18,995 bases of DNA from JACVRW01 sp035645115 (GTDB taxonomy: Bacteria; Actinomycetota; Thermoleophilia; Solirubrobacterales; Thermoleophilaceae): NCBI GenBank assembly GCA_035645115.1, contig DASQNF010000150.1:1-18995 (forward strand), given 5' to 3'. The notes beneath the pieces were generated by a model. It had not been told where the DNA came from, did not search any database, and saw nothing but the letters and a program-made list of their open reading frames with translations. The position numbers were made by a program, and so were the translations under genes. Shown here in pieces: positions 8,311 to 13,940 of this stretch; position 1 is the first letter of the stretch; every line of letters begins with the position of its first letter.

Positions 8311-8368
8311 CATCTACCCCGGGCACTCAAAGCTGACCCACTTGCAGGGAAAAGGTCAGGACCGAGTG
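8311..8368. repeat. Diverged repeat Z
   Basis: CCCCGGGCACTCAAAGCTGACCCA (8317-8340, given in part here) then CTTGCAGGGAAAA and GGACC match the order of blocks in X: GGCAC, CAA, GCT, GACCC, TTG, CAGGG, AAAA, GGACC. Y and Z start about 130 bp apart in direct orientation. Confidence 0.4.
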
Positions 8369-8798
8369 CCGTGGGGGCTATCGGTCGTCCCGCTTTGCGC
8401 TTACGCGCCGGCGTCGCCGCACCAAACGCGGGCCGTCGCAGCGGGACTTCCAAACGCCACGACGGCCCCACCACAGGAATTCCCCAATCCCCATGGTCCG
8501 AGGACAGCCTAAAGGGGATTGAGCGGGACGGGGCGATTTGCCAGACGCGCGAGTAGGTTGCCCCGCTACCTCGGCAGGGTGCGCGCCGAGCGAGCCTTGT
8601 CAGCCCTTGACTTCGGCGGCCGCCTGCCAGCTTTCCGCTGCGGCTCTATCGGGGTTGGTGTCGGTGACTACTTGTCTCCCTCGTCGTCGGCAAGCGCCCG
8701 TCCCACGGCTGAATACACCCTCGGTGGGTTTGCGCGGGATGGGGCGATGGGCCACGCAATAAATCCAGACCGCGATCTGATGTGGGCACGCTTGACGA

Positions 8799-8824
8799 CG
8801 AAGGGCCCCTGACGGGGCCCTTCG
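8799..8824 (-). terminator. Strong hairpin terminator for the secreted repeat protein
   Basis: CGAAGGGCCCC (8799-8809) and GGGGCCCTTCG (8814-8824) form a perfect 11-bp stem with a TGAC loop, 80 nt beyond the stop of the minus-strand gene ending at 8904. No T-tract on either strand, as is common for actinobacterial terminators. Confidence 0.6.
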
Positions 8825-8903
8825 CCTTCGCTGACGGCACAACCCTTCCCGCGCCGTCAAGCTGTCGCGCGGTCAGGCGCGTTGGGGTTTACCCCTGCCG
8901 GGG

Positions 8904-9506
8904 CTAGTCCTCCTGCGCATCGCGGACCTTCTGCGAGACGCACCTGCCGAAGGCGTTGCGGTTGTTTTGGTTGGTGCCGTACTCGTCGCGGAAGTCGTCG
9001 AGGTCTGCCTCGCGCTCGGCCATGCAGGCCTGCGCGGCTTCCTTGATGTCCTCGGCGTCCTCCCGGTCTCCCTTGTCCATCTCCTGCTTGTTGGCCTTCG
9101 CCTTGGTGGAGACGCACTTGCCGAACGCGTTGCTGAGGTTCTCGTTGGTGCCGTAGAACTGCTCGAACGTCTTGCCCTCATGCTCCGCGACCGCCTTGAA
9201 GTCCTCGTCGGACATCGCCCGCTCAACTTGGCACTCCTTGGCGGCGTTAGCGCGCGCCTGCTGACGCTCCTGCGCCTCCTCGCGCGCCGTGGCCGAGACG
9301 CACCTGCCGAACGGAGTACGGCCGCTCGCGTTCGTGCCCCACTTGACCCGGAACGCGAGCTGCGTGGCGGCCTGGCTTCCGCGCTCGAAGCGACACTCCT
9401 GGGCGGCGTTCCTCTGGTCCGTCTGCGTCGGCCTGTCCGCCGAAGCAGCTGCCGGGATGGCGAGCGCAACAAGCGAAGCCGCCCCGACAATCATCCTGGT
9501 GTTCAT
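8904..9506 (-). CDS. Secreted three-repeat cysteine protein of unknown function
   Basis: 200 residues with a clear Sec signal peptide (MNTRMIVGAASLVALAIPAA, cleavage probably after ASA at 23). The mature part is three related units at about 33-72, 87-133 and 156-191. Each begins (N/E)AA(Q/K)xC and ends (N/P)xFG(K/R)CVS, with YGTN or WGTN between. The cysteine pairs are C38/C69, C92/C131 and C161/C189, so one disulfide per unit is likely in the oxidising exterior. Linkers are rich in Glu, Lys and Gln. Similar AFGKCVS units occur in uncharacterised secreted proteins of actinobacteria; no function is known to me. Start ATG 9506 has AAAGGGG 5 nt upstream. It is the only minus-strand gene well inside the island and ends before a strong hairpin. 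Confidence 0.86.
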   Translation of the reverse strand: MNTRMIVGAASLVALAIPAAASADRPTQTDQRNAAQECRFERGSQAATQLAFRVKWGTNASGRTPFGRCVSATAREEAQERQQARANAAKECQVERAMSDEDFKAVAEHEGKTFEQFYGTNENLSNAFGKCVSTKAKANKQEMDKGDREDAEDIKEAAQACMAEREADLDDFRDEYGTNQNNRNAFGRCVSQKVRDAQED

Positions 9507-9625
9507 ACGTACCCCTTTCGTTGCCTAACCCTGCGAACGCTTAAATCCGCCCTAGGTTGCGGAGTGGGGCACGGCCCACCGCAAGCTGTTCGAAGAGCGG
9601 ACGGCAGTGCGCACGTAGGCGCGTT

Positions 9626-9650
9626 TTGTGACACCCGTACTGCGACGATG
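9626..9650 (+). promoter_or_regulatory. TTGTGAYACCC motif shared with the HTH gene upstream region
   Basis: TTGTGACACCCGTACTGCGA resembles TTGTGATACCCCCGTTGCAA at 4313-4332. Both precede short DNA-binding-type genes at the two ends of the island. TTGTGA could serve as a -35, but no standard -10 follows at the usual distance. An operator or recombinase site is equally possible. Confidence 0.3.
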
Positions 9651-9685
9651 GCGGTGGTCGTCCGACTCCTTCCCGGACGTGGCTT

Positions 9686-9722
9686 GGTGGACGCCGGCCC
9701 CTGCGGGGGCCGGCGCCCCACC
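9686..9722 (+). other. Long perfect-stem hairpin in the 9507-9776 intergenic region
   Basis: CGCCGGCCCC (9692-9701) pairs with GGGGCCGGCG (9706-9715) around TGCG. Beyond a small internal loop GGTGG (9686-9690) pairs with CCACC (9718-9722), giving 15 bp in all. It lies between two divergent genes, 54 nt before the ATG at 9777. It could be a leader attenuator, the terminator of a small RNA, or a DNA structure for replication or recombination. Confidence 0.5.
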
Positions 9723-9776
9723 AGACAGTCGGGCGTCCGTCGTACCATCACACAAGCCACTTTTGGAAGGAACGAG

Positions 9777-9869
9777 ATGAAGGGCAAGACGGCTACTGCC
9801 AGTATCGGGGCGAGGTTCGGCTTCCCACCCTCCGGGCCGATGACTGAGTCTCGGATGTGCTCGGAGTGA
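9777..9869 (+). CDS. Possible 30-residue small protein
   Basis: ATG 9777 is preceded by GGAAGGA (9765-9771) with 5-nt spacing, one of the best ribosome sites in the island. The frame encodes MKGKTATASIGARFGFPPSG followed by PMTESRMCSE and stops 7 nt before the GTG at 9877. No homology recognised. It may be a genuine small protein, a leader peptide coupled to the next zinc-finger gene, or the stub of a truncated gene. Confidence 0.33.
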   Translation: MKGKTATASIGARFGFPPSGPMTESRMCSE

Positions 9870-9903
9870 CGAGCGGGTGCCCCTTGGTGCTGGTCACCTC
9901 CCC

Positions 9904-10431
9904 ATGCGCACGATTGGTCTGACCGCCAAAGAGCGGGAGCGCGCCCGTCTGCAGGTCAGCGCCCGGCCTCGGCCAACCGCTGATCGCCCTCGAGTTCGTA
10001 CTCGGGGCGCTGGCCGTCCGAAGGCGCAGTCATCGCGCTCAAGCAGCCGGTCGGGGGACTCGGGCGAAGACGGTGAAGGACCGCCCGCAGCCGAGCCTTG
10101 CTCGAATGGCTGCGGGCGACCACGCCGGGCGGAGCTGGAACCGCCACATCGCTACTACTGCACGGACGAGTGCCGCCGGGAGCATCAGCGCGCACGCCAG
10201 AACGAGTCACGCGACCGTGACCGTGCGCGCCGCGCAGCCGAGCGGCCCGGCGTCGACCGACATTGCCGAGACCCGTACGAACAGCTAGCGCCGCACGAGT
10301 ACGAGGCGCTGCGCAAGCGCGTCAACGACGGGTGCGACTGCAACGGCACCCGACTCCTTCTCGACAGTCCCGACCACTGCTCCTGGTGCGGCCACGAAAC
10401 GGGCGATTCGGCTCTACTAAGCCAAGCGTGA
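9904..10431 (+). CDS. Arg-rich zinc-finger protein of unknown function
   Basis: 175 residues from ATG 9904; a GTG at 9877 adds nine residues and is close enough to the preceding small ORF for coupling, so the start is uncertain. The N-terminal ~70 residues are basic and Ser/Arg-rich (RPKAQSSRSSSRSGDSGEDG). A zinc unit follows: CSNGCGRPRR...YYCTDECRREHQRAR, resembling the FCS-like finger of the gene at 5513. The C-terminal part reads HEYEALRKRVNDGCDCNG and DHCSWCGHETG, a second cysteine-rich unit. The two-finger design and the HNH gene just downstream suggest a phage- or plasmid-derived DNA-processing cluster. Function unknown. Confidence 0.6.
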   Translation: MRTIGLTAKERERARLQVSARPRPTADRPRVRTRGAGRPKAQSSRSSSRSGDSGEDGEGPPAAEPCSNGCGRPRRAELEPPHRYYCTDECRREHQRARQNESRDRDRARRAAERPGVDRHCRDPYEQLAPHEYEALRKRVNDGCDCNGTRLLLDSPDHCSWCGHETGDSALLSQA

Positions 10432-10452
10432 CGGTCGTGACGGTCGTGCGGT
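10427..10452. repeat. 9-bp tandem repeat CGTGACGGT
   Basis: Two exact units (10427-10435, 10436-10444) and a partial third (CGTGCGGT) lie at the stop codon of the zinc-finger gene. The spacing suits slippage or a multi-site operator for the following HNH gene. Confidence 0.6.
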
Positions 10453-10491
10453 CTTGCCGACACTTCCAATCTGGTGGGCGGTGTCGAGCTG

Positions 10492-10822
10492 ATGGGCCGC
10501 CCGCCGCTCCCGCCCGGCACCCGCACGATCGACTCTCACGGCTACGTGCGCGAGAAGCAGCCCGAACCACGCGCTCGCGTGCGCGGGCTGGGTGAGGCTC
10601 CACCGCGCCGAGCTTTATGACGCCATCGGCCCCGGCATGCATCCCTGCCACCACTGCGGCGACCTCGTCGAGTGGGGCATCACCATCGACGTCGACCACC
10701 TCGACCACAACCGCCAGAACAACCGCCTCGAGAACCTGGCCGTGGCGTGCCGTGGCTGCCAGAACCGCCAGCGCCGATTCTGTCTAAGCAAGAACTCCGC
10801 TCGGCCGGAAGCGCCGCAATGA
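10492..10822 (+). pseudogene. HNH endonuclease gene with a frameshift
   Basis: ATG 10492 opens MGRPPLPPGTRTIDSHGYVR and EKQPEPRARVRG in one frame. At about 10575-10590 the conserved reading moves to the next frame, which continues WVRLHRAELYDAIGPG and then the nuclease core: HPCHHCG, TIDVDHLDHN, NNRLENLAVACRGCQNRQ, ending at TGA 10820-10822. CHHC and CRGC are the zinc ligands, and DH and N are the HNH active-site residues, all present. Phage-type HNH proteins carry a similar G-W-V-x-x-H-R segment before the core, supporting one original gene. A GTG at 10592 could still express the 76-residue core alone. Such nucleases are common beside phage packaging genes and as homing enzymes; neither context is visible here. 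Confidence 0.6.
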
Positions 10823-10873
10823 CCGGGCTGCTGGCCACCCTGCTCGCGGAGCTCGGGGCACGTCCTTGTGAGG

Positions 10874-10895
10874 CGGATGTTCGCGTGACGTTCGC
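10874..10895. repeat. Direct repeat B, right copy
   Basis: Identical to 4284-4305. Here the repeat extends into a palindrome, GTTCGCG-TGACGTT-CGCGAAC (10879-10899), which the left copy lacks. Confidence 0.75.
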
Positions 10896-10921
10896 GAACT
10901 GACGCTGGACGGCCGGCAAAT

Positions 10922-10936
10922 CCGCTCGCAGAGCGG
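10922..10936 (+). terminator. Short hairpin after the HNH gene
   Basis: CCGCTC (10922-10927) pairs perfectly with GAGCGG (10931-10936) around GCA, preceded by AAAT and followed by GGTT. It lies about 100 nt after the HNH stop. No real T-tract. Confidence 0.3.
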
Positions 10937-10950
10937 GGTTCCTGGCCACG

Positions 10951-10980
10951 ATGGTACTCCGAGTATAGGAGTGCCGAGGT
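10951..10980. repeat. Direct repeat A, right copy with CIRCE-like palindrome
   Basis: 28/30 identical to 4164-4193, same orientation. On the minus strand the palindrome reads GGCACTCC-TATACTC-GGAGTACC (10975-10953), again one arm mismatch around TATACT. Unlike the left copy, no start codon sits at the equivalent place; the sequence turns into ATCGTGGCC instead. It is therefore a promoter/operator without its gene, as expected for the distal attachment half-site or for an operator whose gene was lost. Confidence 0.75.
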
Positions 10981-11138
10981 CGGCTCATAGTTCGAGCAGG
11001 GCCTCGGAACCGGGCTGCAGCGCGGGATCCGCACAAGGGCGAACGCCCCGCGACGCCCGGCCACGCCGGGTGTCCGCGTCCCGCTTCGCGCCGCGCCCGC
11101 TCGGCGGCCGGCACGTCGCCGCCACTCCCGGCGGGGGC

Positions 11139-11334
11139 TTACAGCTCGGCCTTGACCTCGCAGCGGTCGATCGACGCCCGCGTCCCCGGGGTGTCGGACG
11201 GGTCCATCGCGTCGAGCGGTCCCTCCGCTGGCGGGGATGTCCACCGCCGGCCCCTGGCGTGACTCCATCTCGGCCAACCGCCCGGCCAGGCGCTCGGGAT
11301 CGACGTCCGTGAACCTGACGACGCGTGCGTGCAT
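11139..11334 (-). pseudogene. Broken small gene with an intact start and strong ribosome site
   Basis: On the minus strand ATG 11334 follows AAGGAGGGAGCTC, a strong ribosome site. It encodes MHARVVRFTDVDPERLAGRL and AEMESRQGPAVDIPASG, then the frame runs out of sense. Another frame close by resumes with GPLDAMDPSDTPGTRASIDR and CEVKAEL and stops at TAA 11141-11139. The two ends resemble the first and last thirds of small (~100 aa) actinobacterial proteins of the antibiotic-biosynthesis monooxygenase-like fold. The simplest reading is an internal deletion of roughly 30 codons that also shifted frame. The total of 196 nt is not a multiple of three. Family assignment is from memory and tentative. 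Confidence 0.55.
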
Positions 11335-11414
11335 GAGCTCCCTCCTTCGTTTCGGTGATGCGAACCTACACCGTCGTCGGCCGGCGTTTCCAGGGAAGTC
11401 GCTGGCCCCGCCGA

Positions 11415-11420
11415 TAGCCT
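11415..11420 (+). promoter_or_regulatory. -10 hexamer giving a probable leaderless start for glyS
   Basis: TAGCCT lies 8 nt before ATG 11429. No Shine-Dalgarno sequence and no clear -35 are present. No T-box-like element (the usual tRNA-sensing leader of such genes in Firmicutes) is visible. Confidence 0.38.
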
Positions 11421-11428
11421 GCGCGGCG

Positions 11429-12787
11429 ATGGTGACCATGGACAAGATCGTCGCGCTCTGCAAGCGCCGCGGCTTCGTCTTCCCGGCGTCGGAGATCTAC
11501 GGGGGGATCGCCAACACCTACGACTACGGGCACTACGGCGTGCTGCTCAAGAACAACGTGATAGCCCAGTGGTGGAAGGCGATGACCCAGGAACGCGACG
11601 ACGTGGTGGCGCTCGACTCGGCGATCATCCAGCACCCGCGCGCGTGGGAGGCGTCCGGCCACCTCGGCGGGTTCGCCGACCCCCTGGTGGACTGCCGCAC
11701 CTGCAAGCGCCGCTTTCGCGCCGATCACCTCGAGGAGGAGCGCGCCGGCGCGGGCGCGAACCCGGAGCTGCGCTGCGGCAGGGCGCCCTCGAAGCTCCCG
11801 GGCGAGCACCCGGACTGCGACCTGACCGACGCCCGCGAGTTCAACCTCATGTTCGAGACCCAGATCGGACCGGTCAAGGACGCCGGCTCCACCGTCTACT
11901 TGCGCCCGGAGACCGCCCAGGGCATCTTCCTCGACTTCAAGGCCACCCTCCAGTACGCCCGCCGCAAGCCCCCGTTCGGGATCGCGCAGGTGGGCAAGTC
12001 GTTTCGCAACGAGATCACGCCCGGCAACTTCGTCTTCCGCACGCTCGAGTTCGAGCAGATGGAGATGGAGTTCTTCGTGCCGCCGGACGACGCCGCGCGC
12101 TGGCACGACTACTGGATGAGCGAGCGCATGGGCTGGTACACGGGGCTCGGGCTCGACGCCGAGAAGCTGCGCCTGCGCGCGCACGGCCCGGAGGAGCTCT
12201 CGCACTACTCGCGGGCCACCAGCGACATCGAGTACCTCTACCCGATCGGATGGTCGGAGCTGGAGGGGATCGCCAACCGCGGTGACTTCGACCTGACCCA
12301 GCACGCCAATCACTCGGGCGAGAAGCTCGAGTACGTGGACACCGCCACCCAGGAGCGCTACGTGCCGCACGTGATCGAGCCGGCCGGCGGCGTGGGGCGC
12401 ACGCTCCTGGCGCTGCTCTGCGACGGCTATCGCGAGGAGGAGATCGAGGGCCGCGGGCGCACCGTGCTCGGGCTCCACCCGAAGCTCGCGCCCGTGAAGG
12501 TGGCGGTGCTGCCGCTCGTGAACCGCGACGGCATGCCGGAGCTGGCCCGCAAGCTCTACGAGGACCTGCGCTCGCGCATGGCGGCCGAGTACGACGCGGG
12601 CGGCTCGATCGGCAAGCGCTACCGCCGCCAGGACGAGATCGGCACGCCCTGGGGCGTCACCGTGGACGGGCAGACGAGCGAGGACGGGACGGTGACCCTG
12701 CGCGACCGCGACTCGCTGGAGCAGCAGCGCATCGCGATCGGCGAGCTCGGCGCCGAGCTCGAGCGCAGGCTGGCCGCGGCCGGCTAG
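11429..12787 (+). CDS. glyS: Glycyl-tRNA synthetase, single-chain class II
   Basis: Charges tRNA-Gly with glycine using ATP. 452 residues, the homodimeric type found in actinobacteria and eukaryotes rather than the alpha2beta2 enzyme. The catalytic class II core shows GFVFPASEIYGGIANTYDYG near the start, motif 2 FRNEITPGNFVFRTLEFEQ (from residue 192) and motif 3 GVGRTLLALL (321-330). An insertion with CRTC (C89, C92), RADHLEEE and a later CGRAPSKLPGEHPDCDL resembles the metal-binding insertion of this type. The C-terminal anticodon domain begins at KLAPVKVAVLPLV, and IGKRYRRQDEIGTPWGVTVD is conserved. ATG 11429 is chosen from the -10; ATG 11438 is close. The frame is open back to 11237, but that part is not conserved. 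It ends convergently with the LCP gene. Confidence 0.96.
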   Translation: MVTMDKIVALCKRRGFVFPASEIYGGIANTYDYGHYGVLLKNNVIAQWWKAMTQERDDVVALDSAIIQHPRAWEASGHLGGFADPLVDCRTCKRRFRADHLEEERAGAGANPELRCGRAPSKLPGEHPDCDLTDAREFNLMFETQIGPVKDAGSTVYLRPETAQGIFLDFKATLQYARRKPPFGIAQVGKSFRNEITPGNFVFRTLEFEQMEMEFFVPPDDAARWHDYWMSERMGWYTGLGLDAEKLRLRAHGPEELSHYSRATSDIEYLYPIGWSELEGIANRGDFDLTQHANHSGEKLEYVDTATQERYVPHVIEPAGGVGRTLLALLCDGYREEEIEGRGRTVLGLHPKLAPVKVAVLPLVNRDGMPELARKLYEDLRSRMAAEYDAGGSIGKRYRRQDEIGTPWGVTVDGQTSEDGTVTLRDRDSLEQQRIAIGELGAELERRLAAAG

Positions 12788-12790
12788 CGA

Positions 12791-12812
12791 GCCGCCGGCG
12801 CCGGCCGGCGGC
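12791..12812. terminator. Bidirectional hairpin between glyS and the LCP gene
   Basis: GCCGCCGG (12791-12798) and CCGGCGGC (12805-12812) form a perfect 8-bp stem with a 6-nt loop in the 33-bp gap between convergent genes. No T-tract on either strand. Confidence 0.5.
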
Positions 12813-12820
12813 GCCCGCGC

Positions 12821-13918
12821 TCAGCTTCCGTCGAGCAGCTTGCGCACGGCGTCGCGCTTGGCGCCGTCGGAGACGAACAGGTTGCCGGGCTGGCAGAGCC
12901 CCGTCTGCTCGCACAGGGAGGTCTCGATCACCTCGCTGTCACCCACGCCGCCGCTTGCGATGTCCGCGAACAGCGCCATCAGGGCGGGCCCGCGCATGTC
13001 CGACTTGAGCGTGCGCGGCGCGTGCCAGCTCACCCACGGCAGGCGCAGGAACGTGCTCGGCGACTTGACCTGACCCGAGATCCCGCTCAGCACCTCCTGC
13101 TGGCGCGCGGCCCGGTCGCGGTCGTCCTCGCCGGGCGCGCAGGTGTTCTTGCGCACCCGCGCGAAGCCGAGCGCGCGCCGGCCGTCGACCTCGTTCTCGC
13201 CGCGCCGGAAGCGGATGCCCTTCCAGAAGTTGTCGAACGGCGGCGAGCAGATCCTCGACTTCGACCTGACCGTGATCCCTCCGAGCGCGTCGATGAAGTC
13301 CGGGAAGCGCGCGAAGTCCACCTCGACCAGGTGGTTGATCTCGAGTCCGTTGCCGAGGAAGCTCTCGACCGTCTCGATCGCCAGCGCGGCCCCGCCTAAC
13401 GCGTACGCGGCGTTGATCTTCGCGGCGCCGTGACCGGGAACCTCGGCCTGGACGTCACGCGGGATCGACAGCTTGCGCACGCTGCCGAACGCGGCTCGGA
13501 CCAGCATGATCGAGTCCGAGCGGCCGGGGCCGGTGGCGGACTCGTCGATCGACTCGCCCGTGCGAGCGTCGGAGCCGAGCACCAGGATCGTGCTGCCGGT
13601 GAACAGGTTGCCGCCGCTTGCGAGCGCACGCTCGGCCTCGTCGGAGATGCCCTCCTGGGTCTGGGCGCTGACCATGAAGAGCACGAGTGAGAGCAGCACC
13701 CATACCGCCACTGCCATCGCGACCCACTTGCCGACCCGCCCGAGAGTGATCCTGCCGCGCTCGCGCGGGCGGCGCGGCTCGCCGCCGCCCCCGTCGCGCG
13801 CGCGCGAGAGGCGCCCTCTGAGCGCGTCCAGGTCGTCGCCCCCGGCCAGCCGCCCACGTGGCTTCTTGCGGGAGCGGTAGACCTTGTAGTCCGGGGGGCC
13901 GGGGTTCGGCTCGTTCAC
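12821..13918 (-). CDS. LytR-CpsA-Psr (LCP) family cell-wall glycopolymer ligase
   Basis: Membrane-anchored phosphotransferase family that attaches wall polymers (in mycolata, arabinogalactan) from a lipid carrier to peptidoglycan. From GTG 13918 it has 365 residues: a basic cytoplasmic tail of ~60 residues (DYKVYRSRKKPRGRL, RRPRERGR), one transmembrane segment (WVAMAVAVWVLLSLVLFMV, about 65-84), then the extracellular LCP domain from about 111. Domain motifs are ILVLGSDAR, RSDSIMLVR, LSIPRDVQAEVPGHGAAKIN with the conserved Arg-Asp pair, NAAYALGG, VDFARFPDFIDALGGI and ALGFARVRK. The end carries Cys pairs (SLCEQTGLCQPG) that may form a disulfide. An ATG at 13942 would add eight residues, but it overlaps the ATG of the divergent ROK gene; GTG with a -10 7 nt upstream fits better. 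Confidence 0.92.
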   Translation of the reverse strand: MNEPNPGPPDYKVYRSRKKPRGRLAGGDDLDALRGRLSRARDGGGGEPRRPRERGRITLGRVGKWVAMAVAVWVLLSLVLFMVSAQTQEGISDEAERALASGGNLFTGSTILVLGSDARTGESIDESATGPGRSDSIMLVRAAFGSVRKLSIPRDVQAEVPGHGAAKINAAYALGGAALAIETVESFLGNGLEINHLVEVDFARFPDFIDALGGITVRSKSRICSPPFDNFWKGIRFRRGENEVDGRRALGFARVRKNTCAPGEDDRDRAARQQEVLSGISGQVKSPSTFLRLPWVSWHAPRTLKSDMRGPALMALFADIASGGVGDSEVIETSLCEQTGLCQPGNLFVSDGAKRDAVRKLLDGS

Positions 13919-13925
13919 CCCCCTC

Positions 13926-13933
13926 TGTATATC
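13926..13933. promoter_or_regulatory. Overlapping divergent -10 boxes for the LCP and ROK genes
   Basis: TGTATATC holds TATATC on the plus strand (13928-13933), 7 nt before ATG 13941, and TATACA on the minus strand (13931-13926), 7 nt before GTG 13918. The two transcripts would be leaderless, start 22 nt apart, and share almost the same -10 DNA. Confidence 0.4.
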
Positions 13934-13940
13934 TACCCGC

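Larger units (their letters stand above)
8006..8798. other. Gene-free region with diverged repeats
   Basis: About 790 bp with no supported gene on either strand; the short ORFs here lack start signals and homology I can recognise. It holds a weak hairpin after the transporter gene, repeat copies Y and Z, several GC-rich hairpins (for example GGCGGG 8278-8283 with CCCGCC 8300-8305) and a final strong hairpin at 8799. It may be a graveyard of insertion-sequence ends. Confidence 0.5.
4164..10980. mobile_element. Putative degenerate integrated element bounded by repeats A-B...B-A
   Basis: The segment is bracketed by the 30-bp direct repeat A. Just inside each end is the perfect 22-bp direct repeat B, 91 nt from A on the left and 56 nt on the right. 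An excisionase-like HTH gene is the first gene inside the left end. Contents are accessory: zinc-finger and HNH genes of phage/plasmid style, a transporter, an enzyme of the GFA family, several broken genes and transposon-end-like repeats. The outside flanks are housekeeping genes. No integrase, relaxase or transposase was found, so this is either a remnant or an element mobilised in trans. The exact limits are inferred from the repeats. Confidence 0.45.

Noticed and set aside
8519..8812. Short plus-strand frames in the gene-free region before the strong hairpin
   Set aside because: No ribosome site, no recognisable domain, and overlapping frames of similar length; not supported as genes.
8967..9776. 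Long plus-strand frame opposite the secreted repeat protein, continuous with the 9777 small ORF
   Set aside because: The left part is the complement of a gene with a signal peptide and repeats; only the last 30 codons have their own ribosome site.
10980..11010. tRNA-like TTCGA segment next to right repeat A, as a possible integration target
   Set aside because: No cloverleaf can be formed around it; no acceptor or anticodon stem is present.
11237..11428. Upstream extension of glyS by 64 codons
   Set aside because: The extension is Arg/Ser-rich, overlaps the minus-strand pseudogene, and lies upstream of the -10; conservation begins at the ATG of 11429.
11366..12478. 370-codon open frame on the minus strand opposite glyS
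   Set aside because: It is the antisense shadow of a high-GC gene; its composition (Val/Leu/Arg/Ala runs) and lack of motifs fit that, and glyS is unambiguous.
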